Assembly (NCBI GenBank): GCA_951217055.1
Contig: OX578277.1
Location: 11,120,834 to 11,184,833 of the forward strand
Direction of reading: 5' to 3'
Length of the DNA: 64,000 bases
DNA from: Gerris lacustris
Lineage: Eukaryota > Arthropoda > Insecta > Hemiptera > Gerridae
Shown: positions 1 through 12,900 of the stretch, piece after piece
Position numbering within the stretch: position 1 is the stretch's first letter
How the letters are laid out: each line of letters starts with the position of its first letter
Position numbers and translations under genes: made by a program
The notes under the pieces: generated by a model
Seen by the model: the letters and a program-made list of their open reading frames with translations, nothing else
Told to the model about the DNA's origin: nothing
Databases searched by the model: none

Positions 1-53
1 ATAATCCATAACGTATAATCTTATTAATTAAAAATTTGTTTTTCTTTCTTTAG

Positions 54-173
54 TAATGAACCTGCTTCGGACGGAGGTGATAATTTGAAGAATAAAATGA
101 CATCAGCTTTAGGTGATCTACTTGATAGAGCTGTTAATAACCTACTCACTGCCAAACAAGAAGGCCAAAGCAG
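54..173 (+). CDS. Zinc-finger gene 1, first exon in window
   Basis: A pyrimidine-rich tract and TAG acceptor precede 54 and a GTAATA donor follows 173. The frame reads NEPASDGGDNL then an amphipathic stretch ending KQEGQS. It enters in the third codon position, so coding exons must exist upstream of the window. It ends in phase 2, which matches exon 2. Confidence 0.75.
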
Positions 174-906
174 GTAATACTCAAAATTATTACTCTTTCA
201 TTGCTGTAGACGTTAACTTGTTTGTTGATGATGTTCTCTGTCTGCGGGAGGTATAAATGAGATATTCCATACAGGTAATAGTGCAAGGAATTGAGATTCC
301 TGGCAGCTCATTGCTATTATAATGTTTTGGAAGCAGGAAATTCAGGTTTGATTCCTGACTGTGGTTAGAGGATCCATGCTCTGTGAACACCCACCATTGT
401 GATGTAAACAGGTAGCTACGTGAAGTGGAGTCCAACCAGTTACAAATGCCGATTACACTGTGTACAGCTGAAGGAGCAAAACACAATCCCTCTTATTACT
501 GACCTTGGCAAGGGGGCCCATACCCCATGTTCTCTCAGCATTTTAATATGAATGGTAGCCACGTAAATTTGAGCCTATCCGGTAACAAATGCATCACACT
601 GTCCATACAGTTGACACAGTGGCACACTAACTCTGCATCGTCTTTTATTTATTTTGTTGTACAAGTTCTTTGGCTGATACACAAATGATTGTTATTATTA
701 CCATCTGCACACCACTCACTCTGCCTTTTATTTTAATTATTATATATTGAAACTTGTTATATTGAAATTTTGTTAGACTTGGGTATAAACTCTACTTTTT
801 GAGATATTGGTCCACGAAAATATATAATGCATTTTTTCAACCTGTTTAAATTTTTTATTCACTATGCATAACCCTATTTATTACTCTTTAACATTTGATT
901 CTTTTT

Positions 907-941
<35 letters not shown>

Positions 942-3900
942 TACAAATGACCCTAGTTAGTTAATACAAAAACCCTAATGTTTCCCAACATAATAATAAA
1001 ATTAAATCCTTTTTCAAAGTCTAATCTAATCCATTAAACATATTTTATGTTCTAATACAAAATATAATTATTTATGTGTGGCATAGTTGACCGGTAGTAG
1101 GTAACACAGTTTTATGTGTAACCCAATAAATATATTTCTATTTATTTTAATATTATAAGTTCTTTAATTATACCTATTAAACTTGTACGTACACGTATAC
1201 CTACTTCAGATGATCCAATGACTTCAGATTATGTTAGGCAACTCCTACCCTGAACTATTTCTCTTTTACACTTGATCTCTTCTCACTGGTACTGAAAATG
1301 ACTATTTGTAGTTGAAAGTTAGCTTTTTACTCTAAACTTACTAAAGACAGGAGATTTAAACCTCTGTCTCAACCCCTACACTGACTGTTTCTCTTTCACA
1401 CTTGATCTCTTCTCACTGGTACTGAAGATGACTATTTGTAGTTGAAAGTTAGCTTTGTACAATAAACTTACTAAAGACAGGAGATTTAAACCTCTGTCTC
1501 AACTCCTACACTGACTGTTTCTCTTTCACACTTGATCTCTTCTCACCGGTACTGAAGATGACTATTTGTAGTTGAAAGTTAGCTTTGTACTATGAACTTA
1601 TTATAGACACAGAAGATTTTAACCTCTGTCTCAACCCCTACACTGACTGTTTCTCTTTTACCCTTCATATTTTTCTTCTGAGTAAGTCAGATTTAAGATT
1701 GTCTGGAGTAGATATACCCTACTGATCATTAATAAATAATACGACAAATTTTCCGAACAGTAATATCATAAATTATATTTTCTAATTCTTTTTACTCACA
1801 GGCCTTACCGTTACATGGATTATTCTTCTTACTACAATCATTAAATAATATATCATTAATTTACAAACAAAATAAAACAAATTATAAATAAATAATATAT
1901 ACATATACTTGTTTAATTTTATATATTTTATCAAAAAAAAAAACAAATAAAAGTTATTTTAAAAAACACAAACAAATACACAAATATTTAAGAAAGGTAT
2001 AAGGAAAGCAAATACAGTCAAGAGATATTTATTAACTGGTGAGTAATGCGGAACCCTTACATTTTTATTGAATGTGTAAGCCCAATGCTCGTCGCATGTT
2101 TTTATCTTATGATAGATATATTGTGTTTGTTAGAATATGTGGTTTCATTTATTTATTATATTTAATAGCAATTTTATTTTTAATTAAGAAGTTTATAATT
2201 ATTGGCAATCAAGGCCTTAGAGGTTTGAATGGTTGTTATAATTAAGTAGGAAAGAAGAAAGGTAGACAGACTTATATTCTAGGAAGCTAGAGTTAATTCC
2301 TGAACACTTGGAACCTATTACATGGATAATTCTTAAGGGAGTTTTCAATATTAAAATCTAATGATTCTAATAATGGAATTATTAGATGGAATCTAATGAT
2401 CCAATACAATCTAATGATTAGTGTACTGAAAGCAGTAATTGCGAATGCCTAACATCATGAGAATATTCTCTGCAATGAGTTGGAAACCAAGGGATTCACA
2501 CAATCTCATACAGTGGATTCCTTAGTAAGATCTAGATTAATCCATGTCTAGTTGCTAATAACTCACATCATGAGCAACTCCCTTGAGAATGATATCTGTA
2601 ATGAGTTGGAAACCAAGGGACTCCTCAATTTCATACAGTGGATTCCTTAGTAAGAACTAGATTAATCCATGTCTAGTTGCTAATAACTCACATCATGAGC
2701 AACTCCCTTGAGAATGATCTCTGTAATGAGTTGAAAACCAAGGGACTCACTCAATCTCATACAGTGGATTCCTTAGTAAGATCTAGATTAATCCATGTCT
2801 ATAGTTGCTAATAACTCACATCATGAGCAACTCCCTTGAGAATGATCTTTGCAATGAGTTGGAAACCAAGGGATTCACAAAATCTCATACAGTGGATTCC
2901 TTAGTAAGATCTATATTAATCCATGTATAGTTGCTAATAACTCACATCATAAGCAACTCGCTTGAGAATGATCTCTGTAATGAGTTGGAAACCAAGGGAT
3001 TCACACAATCTCATACAGTGGATTCCTTAGTAAGATCTAGATTAATCCATGTCTAGTTGCTAATAACTCACATCATGAGCAACTCGCTTGAGAATGATCT
3101 CTGTAATGAGTTGGAAACCAAGGGATTCACACAATCTCATACCGTGGATTCCTTAGTAAGATCTAGATTAAACCATGTCTAGTTGCTAATAACTCACATC
3201 ATGAGCAACTCGCTTGAGAATGATCTCTGTAATGAGTTGGAAACCAAGGGATTCACACAATCTCATACAGTGGATTCCTTAGTAAGATCTAGATTAATCC
3301 ATGTCTAGTTGCTAATAACTCACATCATGAGCAACTCGCTTGAGAATGATCTCTGTAATGAGTTGGAAACCAAGGGATTCACACAATCTCATACAGTGGA
3401 TTCCTTAGTAAGATCTAGATTAATCCATGTCTAGTTGCTAATAACTCACATCATGAGCAACTCGCTTGAGAATGATCTCTGTAATGAGTTGGAAACCAAG
3501 GGATTCACACAATCTCATACAGTGGATTCCTTAGTAAGATCTAGATTAATCCATGCCTAGTTGCTAATAACTCACATCAACTCCCTTGAGAGTGATCTCT
3601 GTAATGAGTTGGAAACCAAGAGATTCACACAATCTCATACAGTGGATTCCTTAGTAAGAACTAGATTAATCCATGTCTTTGTTGAATAAGAAGGTACATA
3701 CTCTCAGCTTGTATGAAGTTGTTACCAATCAAGTAGCAAACCACTAACTCAAAAACACTAGTTCCAAGCAAATTCCTGCACGAAACCGTTTGAACATTAC
3801 TTTGTGCTAGTGGTCCTTTCTTGACCTACATAGGGACTCTCCTTTTTTACTTAGTTTTGCCAGCTAACTTGTTGACTCTGTAATTTGGTCTTCGGCTGCC

Positions 3901-6900
3901 TTCTTCCGCCGTATGATCTAGACTAATCCATGTCTGGTTGCTAATGACTCAGATCATGAGCAACTCCCTTGAGAATGATCTCTCTCATGAGTTGGAAGTA
4001 TCAGGATTCATAAGATAACACACTATACAATTATCTACCCCGCCTGGAATTGAAACCAAGCAACTGTGTATTTATTATACATTGCTATACACTGCCTTTG
4101 AATTAGGATAGATAAACTGCTAACAGAGCACCATCTGTTAGATTTACTTGTCAATACAAGAATCCATTCAAGCTCCAGGCCAAGAATCCATACAATCAGC
4201 AGGGAGATTTTTTTATCTGTCTTCTTTCCTCTTCTTTAATAATAATATTAACTATCTATTTTTGTATTTATAGAAATGAAACAAAAAACGCTTATATTTT
4301 TTATTAGGCCTGTGTACATTATGTTAACTAAAATGTTTGTTTTAACCTGTTTTGTTTTACCCATTTTCCCCATTTACCATTGCAAGCATGATTTGTTGTA
4401 TGCTTCTCTTTCTCCAGTAGAATGTCCCATAATTGTTAGTAGGTATTGTTTACAAATGCTGCCTGCATGAAAAGTGGGGTAGATATTATTCTGATTTCTT
4501 AAATTATGTATAAAGTTTTTTCCATTGAAGGGGACCCCTAAAGTTTAAAAAAAAATCTCATAAAGTAGACTTTTTTGGCCCTCCAACCACTTCTAATCTC
4601 CTCTAACTACCCATAAGCACCTCTAATCTCTTCCAACTACCCGTAAACTCCTCTAATCTCTTCCAACTACCCTTAAACTCCTCTAATCTCTTCCAACTAC
4701 CCTTAAACTCCTCTAATCTCTTCCAACTATCTGTAAGCCCCTCTAATCTCTTCCAACTATCCTTAAACTCCTCTAATCTCTTCCAACTACCCTTAAACTC
4801 CTCTAATCTCTTCCAACTATCTGTTAGCCCCTCTAATCTCTTCCAACTACCCTTAAACTCCTCTAATCTCTTCCAACTATCTGTTAGCCTCTCTAATCTA
4901 TTCCAACTACCCTTAAACTCCTCTAATCTCTTCCAACTATCTGTAAGCCCCTCTAATCTCTTCCAACTACCCTTAAACTCCTCTAATCTCTTCCAACTAT
5001 CTGTAAGCACCTCTAATCTCTTCCAACTACCCGTAAACTCCTCTAATCTCTTCCAACTACCCTTAAACTCCTCTAATCTCTTCCAACTATCTGTAAGCCC
5101 CTCTAATCTCTTCCAACTACCCTTAAACTCCTCTAATCTCTTCCAACTATCTGTAAGCACCTCTAATCTCTTCCAACTACCCGTAAACTCCTCTAATCTC
5201 TTCCAACTACCCTTAAACTCCTCTAATCTCTTCCAACTATCTGTAAGCACCTCTAATCTCTTCCAGCTACCCGTAAACTCCTCTAATCTCTTCTAACTAC
5301 CTGTAAGCACCTCTAATCTCTTTAAAACTTATAGGATCTTCAAACATCCTTAAATATTTCCATTGATCTAACCATTCTATAACCACCTATCCTCCTTTTA
5401 CCACTTCTAACCACCTATAACGTTCTTTAATAAACACGTTCTTTAATAACACCTCCTATAACCACCTCTAATCCCCTCCAACCAACCTAGAACCAAATCT
5501 AACCATTTCTAATCCCTGATAATCACCTGAAACATCCTCTAATCATGTCTAACCTTCTACAACTACCTATATTAAGTACCAACAGCAGCCTTAATCATCC
5601 TCCAATCGCTTCTAAATTGCTGAGACTTAATTTGATTGCGCATTTGTGTAATATTTAGTTTAATTTATATTTCTTTCCCCTTAAATAAACTAAATCTTCA
5701 GTTTGGTTGCATGATCTTATACAATTATTCAAAATTATTTTATGTTATGACGTTAGAGTCAAGTTAATCCAATAATTTTCTAGTAATAATACAATCAATT
5801 AACTTTGAATTTTTATCGATAAGATGATTTACACGTATGTATATTTTTTTTATTCTAAATCAATTTGTAGATTTCAAAAAGTGGACCTACTTTAAGATTA
5901 AAATCAGGTTTTATAAAATGTCAACTTTTTTCAACTAATCTAGACTGGGTCCTGTCTGTCCTGTCAAATTCTGATTAACAAGACTCTACTGTGTTACATT
6001 TTAAAAGCTCACCAAAGTGTAATAATTAAAAAGGTGTTCTTGAGTATTCAAGTGTTCTATGAAGGAATCAAAATGGCTTCCTTTTGCAATATTTCGATCT
6101 CTCCTTGGGTCATTGTCATGTTGGCTGACTAGATGATTAAATTTTTATAGTTTAAAAAAAATGTTTTATTTAAATCTTACTAATTCTCTTCATGCTCTTA
6201 TGAATTCTGGTAATGCTGATTTCTCTTTTACTTACTTAGTTCTTCATCTATCCCCTTGTGTTCATATTGTTTATACTTAACCTCCTACAACTATAAGGCT
6301 ACGGCCACACCGGAGCTACCTCGCTGGGAGCCTAGTGGCTTGGCGAGTCGCCAGGCCACTAGGTGCCTGGATTGATAGCGGCCACACCGGAGCTACCTCA
6401 CTTGGAGCCTAGTGGCTTGGTGAGGTGCCAGGAGTGTAATTCATGATAACCAACCTTCTAGAACATACAAGAGCGGCCACACCGTGCGCTTGGTTACTAG
6501 GCGAGTTACCTAGCGAGTCGCTAGATGAACAGTCCATTCTGTTCTACATGGCGACTCACCAAGCTGCTAGGCTCCAAGGGAGGTAGCTCCGGTGTGGCCG
6601 TAGCCTAAGAGTTTTAATGGGTAAGATTTAAATTTAAGTCTTTCAAAACCTTTTCAATCTAAAAATGGAATGAATGAGAATGACCCAAGGAGGGGTTGAA
6701 TTCACACAAAAGTGAACCTTTTTAATTCCATAACAGACCTATCGTCTCACTAAAGCTACTTACAACTCCTAAAACCTTAGTACATTTGATGTACTAAGGT
6801 TTAAAATCTTGCTACAACCCCTTAAAACTAAAGATAAATACCTAATGTTGTATAGAGTAGTTTTCCACAGCTAGAGTATAATAAATCTAGATCTTCCGGT

Positions 6901-9900
6901 GGAGACGACGTGATCGAATCAGTGATTTAGTTTCGAACCCATTACCAGAATCACTTCCAAGGAACAAGGAAGTTGCTCATGATGAGAGTCATTTGTAACT
7001 GACTCTGAGAAGAACCCCTGTTATGGGTTTGAAACTTTGGGATTAACAAAGTCTTCTCCACAAGATCTAGTTTAATTAATTAATAAATATACGAGGTCTG
7101 ATCAAAAAGTATCCGACTTTTGTTCATAAAATCAACCTTTATTTAGATATAATTGTTTATTACTAATCCCCTTCAAAATAGTACCCTTAAGCTGCCACAC
7201 GCTTCTGCCACTGTTGGAAGCATCGCTGGAAGTCCTCCTTTGGTATGGATCGCAGGTGGTCCGTAGCATTCTGCATGATAATCCTCTCTGCTTTGAAATC
7301 TGGTCCCTTTCAGTGGCATTTTTAGCTTTGGGAAAAGCCAAAAGTCGCAGTGAGCCATGTCAGGAGAGTAGGGAGGTTGTCTTATCACTGGTGTGTTTTT
7401 TTTTCCCAAGAAGTCCTGAATTAAGTGTGGTGAGCTGGAGCGTTATCATGATGGAGCTGCCAATTGCTGTACTCTTTGGTGATTGTAGTGCCATATGGTG
7501 CGTACTCTTGAGTCAAAAAAGGCGGTCAGCATGACCTTGACATTGCTGCGGACTTGCGTTGCTTTTTTGGGCCTCGGGGATGAAGGATGCTTTCATTGTG
7601 TGTCTTGACTGGAGCTTGGTTTCTGGGTCATACCCATAAACCCATAACTCATCACCTGTAATCTTACTTACTTACTTAATCGCGCCCTCTCCTACCTAAA
7701 GGTGTTGAGGGTTTACAAAGAGTTTTCTAAGTGCTGCGATCTTGAGCCAACCTTCTAGCTTGAATCCAGGGCACACCCCGCTTTTGGAGTATCATCTTGA
7801 TGTTATTCTCCCATGTAATTCTTCTTCTACCTCGTGGTTTCCTTATTTCTGGCCTGGCTTTGTAGCTTTGTTTTGGGTATCTATCTGTAATCACTGTTCA
7901 AAAAGTCAGGATCACTGTTCACAGTTTCCAGCATGTCCTGTGCGATCTCCAGACGAAGGTTTTTTTGCTCAATTGTTAGCAGGTTTGATACGAACTTTGG
8001 TGAGACCCTCCTGAGGGCCAAGTCTTCAGTCAAAATAGATTGAATGGACTCAAGACTAATGTTCACATCGTCGATGTGAACATGCCATTCGGCGATTCTG
8101 CATCACCAAGTTCCTTACTTGTTCAATGATTTTCTCATTTTGCTACGTTGAGGCCTCCCAGAACGTGCTTCACTCTCCACTAATAAGCAGCCATCTTTGA
8201 AGCGGTTGTACCACTCCTTTGTTTGTGTGGAGCCCATCCCTTCGTTCCCAAACACTTGTTTAATCTTGCTGATTGTTTCCACTTGAGAATCGCCAAGCTT
8301 AAAACAAAATTTGATGCAGTAACGCTGTTCAACTTTTCCTGTCATTTTGTCTAAAAGAAAAATACGACGATCCTCACTCGCACTTGTATACTAATGAATA
8401 GCCTACCGCCGACTGACTCGTGTTGCATATTTACAAAAAAAAGAGCATTCACACTAGGCATGCCTACAACCGTAAGCCCCGCCCTCACAGCTTTGTTTGT
8501 TTGACCAATAAAAATTAAGGTGGGATAGTTTTTTGATCAGACCTCGTAATTCTGGTGTGTTTTTAAAAATATCCTCTTTTTAAGACAACATATAAATTTT
8601 AATTTTAAATTATAATAATAAAAAATATATATTATTTTTTCTTTGGCAGAATGTCTGGAAGTGCAATACAGTTATTAAATAAGCTGAGTGCATTAAGGAA
8701 AAGGGAAGAATCACAGCAGAGGTATTAATTATTACTATTTTTTTTAAATTAAAATTAAAATTATGTTTATAAAAGCTCAACTAAGGAAGTTATAATTAAT
8801 GGGATTCCACACTAAAGACTTTAGTTGGTCTCTTTGAATGAGTTCCTACAAATCACAGTAGAAACCAAAAAAAAAAAAAACAACAACAAGATTCAGACTA
8901 GAACTTGCTCAGATATCCCTAATATATGTATATATATTCAATGTTGGTTGGTAAGATTGGTTATTGATCAGTCAGATTAATTACTTTATTATTGATTTTG
9001 TTTTTTAATATGTGTTAATAGGAGTCAACCCACAGAGAAGGACCTGCTTTTGAAAGTCTATGCTAAGAATAAATTGCAAGCAGCTCTTAAGAAGGGCCTT
9101 AATAAAAACATTAAACCTGCCAATTACACTTGCGGGATCTGCGGTGAAACGTAAGTATTCATTTAGGTTTTTGTGAAAGTGAAGAAGTCCCTCCCAAATC
9201 CTTCTATTCCCTAAGCAGACTAATAGACTCACAGAAAGTTACAAAGTTTGTCATCTAAGACTATGCTAAAGCCTTAACTCTAAGACATAGACTATGTGGG
9301 TGGATCTATTGAGCAAACCCAGGTAAAGTGAAGGAGTCCCTCCCAGATCCTTCTATTCTCTAAGCAAACTAATAGGCTCACAGAAAGTTACAAAGTTTGG
9401 CATCTAAGACTATGCTAAAGCCTTAACTCAAAGACATAGACTATGTAGGTGGATCTATTGAACAAACCCAGGTAAAGTGAAGGAGTCCCTCCCAGATCCT
9501 TCTATTCTCTAAGCAAACTAATAGGCTCACAGAAAGTTACAAAGTTTGGCATCTAAGACTATGCTAAAGCCTTAACTCAAAGACATAGACTATGTAGGTG
9601 GATCTATTGAACAAACCCAGGTAAAGTGAAGGAGTCCCTCCCAGATCCTTCTATTCTCTAAGCAAACTAATAGGCTCACAGAAAGTTACAAAGTTTGGCA
9701 TCTAAGACTATGCTAAAGCCTTAACTCTAAGACATAGACTATGTAGGTGGATCTATTGAACAAACCCAGGTAAAGTGAAGGAGTCCCTCCCAGATCCTTC
9801 TATTCTCTAAGCAAACTAATAGGCTCACAGAAAGTTACAAAGTTTGGCATCTAAGACTATGCTAAAGCCTTAACTCAAAGACATAGACTATGTAGGTGGA

Positions 9901-12900
9901 TCTATTGAACAAACCCAGGTAAAGTGAAGGAGTCTCTCCCAGATCCTTCTATTCCCTAAGCAGACTAATAGACTCACAGAAAGTTACAAAGTTTGTCATC
10001 TAAGACTATGCTAAAGCCTTAACTCAAAGACATAGACTATGTAGGTGGATCTATTGAACAAACCCAGGTAAAGTGAAGGAGTCCCTCCCAGATCCTTCTA
10101 TTCTCTAAGCAAACTAATAGGCTCACAGAAAGTTACAAAGTTTGGCATCTAAGACTATGCTAAAGCCTTAACTCAAAGACATAGACTATGTAGGTGGATC
10201 TATTGAACAAACCCAGGTAAAGTGAAGGAGTCCCTCCCAGATCCTTCTATTCTCTAAGCAGACTAATAGACTCACAGAAAGTTACAAAGTTTGTCATCTA
10301 AGACTATACTAAAGCCTTAACTCAAAGACATAGACTATGTAGGTGGATCTATTGAACAAACCCAGGTAAAGTGAAGGAGTCCCTCCCAGATCCTTCTATT
10401 CTCTAAGCAGACTAATAGACTCACAGAAAGTTACAAAGTTTGTCATCTAAGACTATGCTAAAGCCTTAATTCAAAGACATAGACTATGTAGGTGGATCTA
10501 TTGAACAAACCCAGGTAAAGTGAAGGAGTCCCTCCCAGATCCTTCTATTCTCTAAGCAGACTAATAGACTCACAGAAAGTTACAAAGTTTGTCATCTAAG
10601 ACTATACTAAAGCCTTAACTCAAAGACATAGACTATGTAGGTGGATCTATTGAACAAACCCAGGTAAAGTGAAGGAGTCCCTCCCAGATCCTTCTATTCT
10701 CTAAGCAGACTAATAGACTCACAGAAAGTTACAAAGTTTGTCATCTAAGACTATGCTAAAGCCTTAATTCAAAGACATAGACTATGTAGATGGATCTATT
10801 GAACAAACCCAGGTAAAGTGAAGAAGTCCCTCCCAGATCCTTCTATTCCCTAAGCAGACTAATAGACTCACAGAAAGTTACAAAGTTTGTCATCTAAGAC
10901 TATGCTAACGCCTTTACTCAAAGACTTAGACTATGTAGATGGATCTATTGAACAAACCCAAGGTAAAGTGAAGGAGTCCCTCCCAGATCCTTCTTTTCCC
11001 TAAGCAGACTAATAGACTCACAGAAAGTTACAAAGTTTGTCATCTAAGACTATACTAAAGTCTTAACTCAAAGACATAGACTATGTAGGTGGATCTATTG
11101 AACAAACCCAGGTAAAGTGAAGAAGTCCCTCCCAGATCCTTCTATTCCCTAAGCAGACTAATAGACTCACAGAAAGTTACAAAGTTTGTCATCTAAGACT
11201 ATGCTAACGCCTTTACTCAAAGACTTAGACTATGTAGATGGATCTATTGAACAAACCCAGGTAAAGTGAAGAAGTCCCTCCCAGATCCTTCTATTCTCTA
11301 AGCAGACTAATAGACTCACAGAAAGTTACAAAGTTTGTCATCTAAGACTATGCTAAAGCCTTAACTCAAAGACATAGACTATGTAGGTGGATCTAGAGAA
11401 TCCTCACAGGTTTAGTGTTCCTAGCATACTCACAGACTTAGTGCTTACTAGAAGTTGCTTAGTGCAATAGCAGGAAATTGCTTTAACAACGAAGTACTCT
11501 CGGAATCCTTTAAAACAACAATGATAGTAGTCAAATATGTAATTTCTACGTTTCTACAAATTGTTTTTCTTTTTTTTTTACAGTTTCCTTTGGGAGTCGA
11601 CATGGAGCAAGCACGTTTTAGATGTTCATACACGATTGTGTGGAATGCCTAATGTCGATGAACTCACATCAGATCCTGATGATCCCGAAGAAGATGGTAA
11701 GTTCAATTAAATAAAGTCTCTCATCTTTTGTATTCCTTAAATATATATAAAAAAGCAAAGGCCTTAACCAATTATTACTAATTCTATCACTTTGAGGATT
11801 TAAGTTGCATTTGGTTTTTCAGTATGAGGTATTAAGATACATCTAAGCATAAATAATTTGGAATTTTGTCTTTTAAAGGGGGGGTGATATCAAAGTGTTG
11901 ATCAATGATATCAATCTTGTGAAGAAGTAGAGGGAGCATAGTGCAAAACCTTTGTTTAAAAAATTTGGACTTGGAGGCAGCAGTACTTCACCACTAAAGA
12001 AATAATTTCTCTGTGGATCAGTAGGTTGTCCCAAACCTTTGGATTCCAATGGTTGTATTTTTACCACAACCTTTAATTCTGTAACGGAGAAGTTAAAGCT
12101 AGAATTTTCTAGGAAAGTAGTGCAGCCCTTAAGCTAGTAAGGGCTGTCATTTCTGCCTATTCGTGCTTTCCCCCACCAATAATCTATCAGATTAAGCCCT
12201 AGTGTAGAAGAACATGGGGAGTCCAATCTTAACTCTTGAGGTGTACACTTCAATCAACTCCCAAGGGAGTTGAACTTTTGCTACAACAACGTTTTTTATG
12301 TGGCGTCAAAGACCGAAAGTTTATAGCGTTCAATGAGAATATGCACACACAGAAACGTCACCCAGTGTGAAACTGTCCTAACAAGAAAGCCAAGGCAAGC
12401 ACCAATAGACAGAAATTCCAGTCTCTGCTAGATTAAGGTCTATTCTGCTTTCCTAAAATATTCTAGCTTTGGCTTCCTTACTTCCTTGTTAAAATACAAA
12501 AATGCTGTACCTAGCGGAGCACTAGATTTACTACAAACCTCTGAGGATTCCAAGGGTTGTATTGATCGAGTAACTCTTGATCCAAAAGAGATGTATCTTG
12601 TAGATCACTAGGTCTACCCAAAACTAAAAATACAATCCTTTAAATCAGTGGTTCCCAACCTTTTGTGTCTGGGGACCCACTTTTGGATGTTAAAATATTT
12701 CGTGACCCACGGTACAGTAAATAGCATAACATTCCTTAAACTTATGTAATTAGAGATGGTAAGAATAATGCAATATAGCAGTCAAACAAGGAACTTTTAC
12801 TATGAATCTATGTGTACAAAATTACACTATAAAAGATTTAAGCTTACATTAAGTGCAATTGAAGAAATGTTTACAATTTACCTTTTTTTCAATTTCAATT

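Noticed and set aside
190..486. 98-residue minus-strand frame near the window start
   Set aside because: No recognisable motif and it lies in an intron of the zinc-finger gene; probably chance or old repeat.
4603..5250. 215-residue minus-strand frame of repeated SWKRLEE decapeptides
   Set aside because: It follows the 30-bp satellite exactly; a period divisible by three keeps any open frame open. No splice sites, no non-repeat domain.
9171..11395. CRISPR array or other prokaryotic repeat-spacer system
   Set aside because: The repeats are head-to-tail without unique spacers and lie in a spliced eukaryotic intron.
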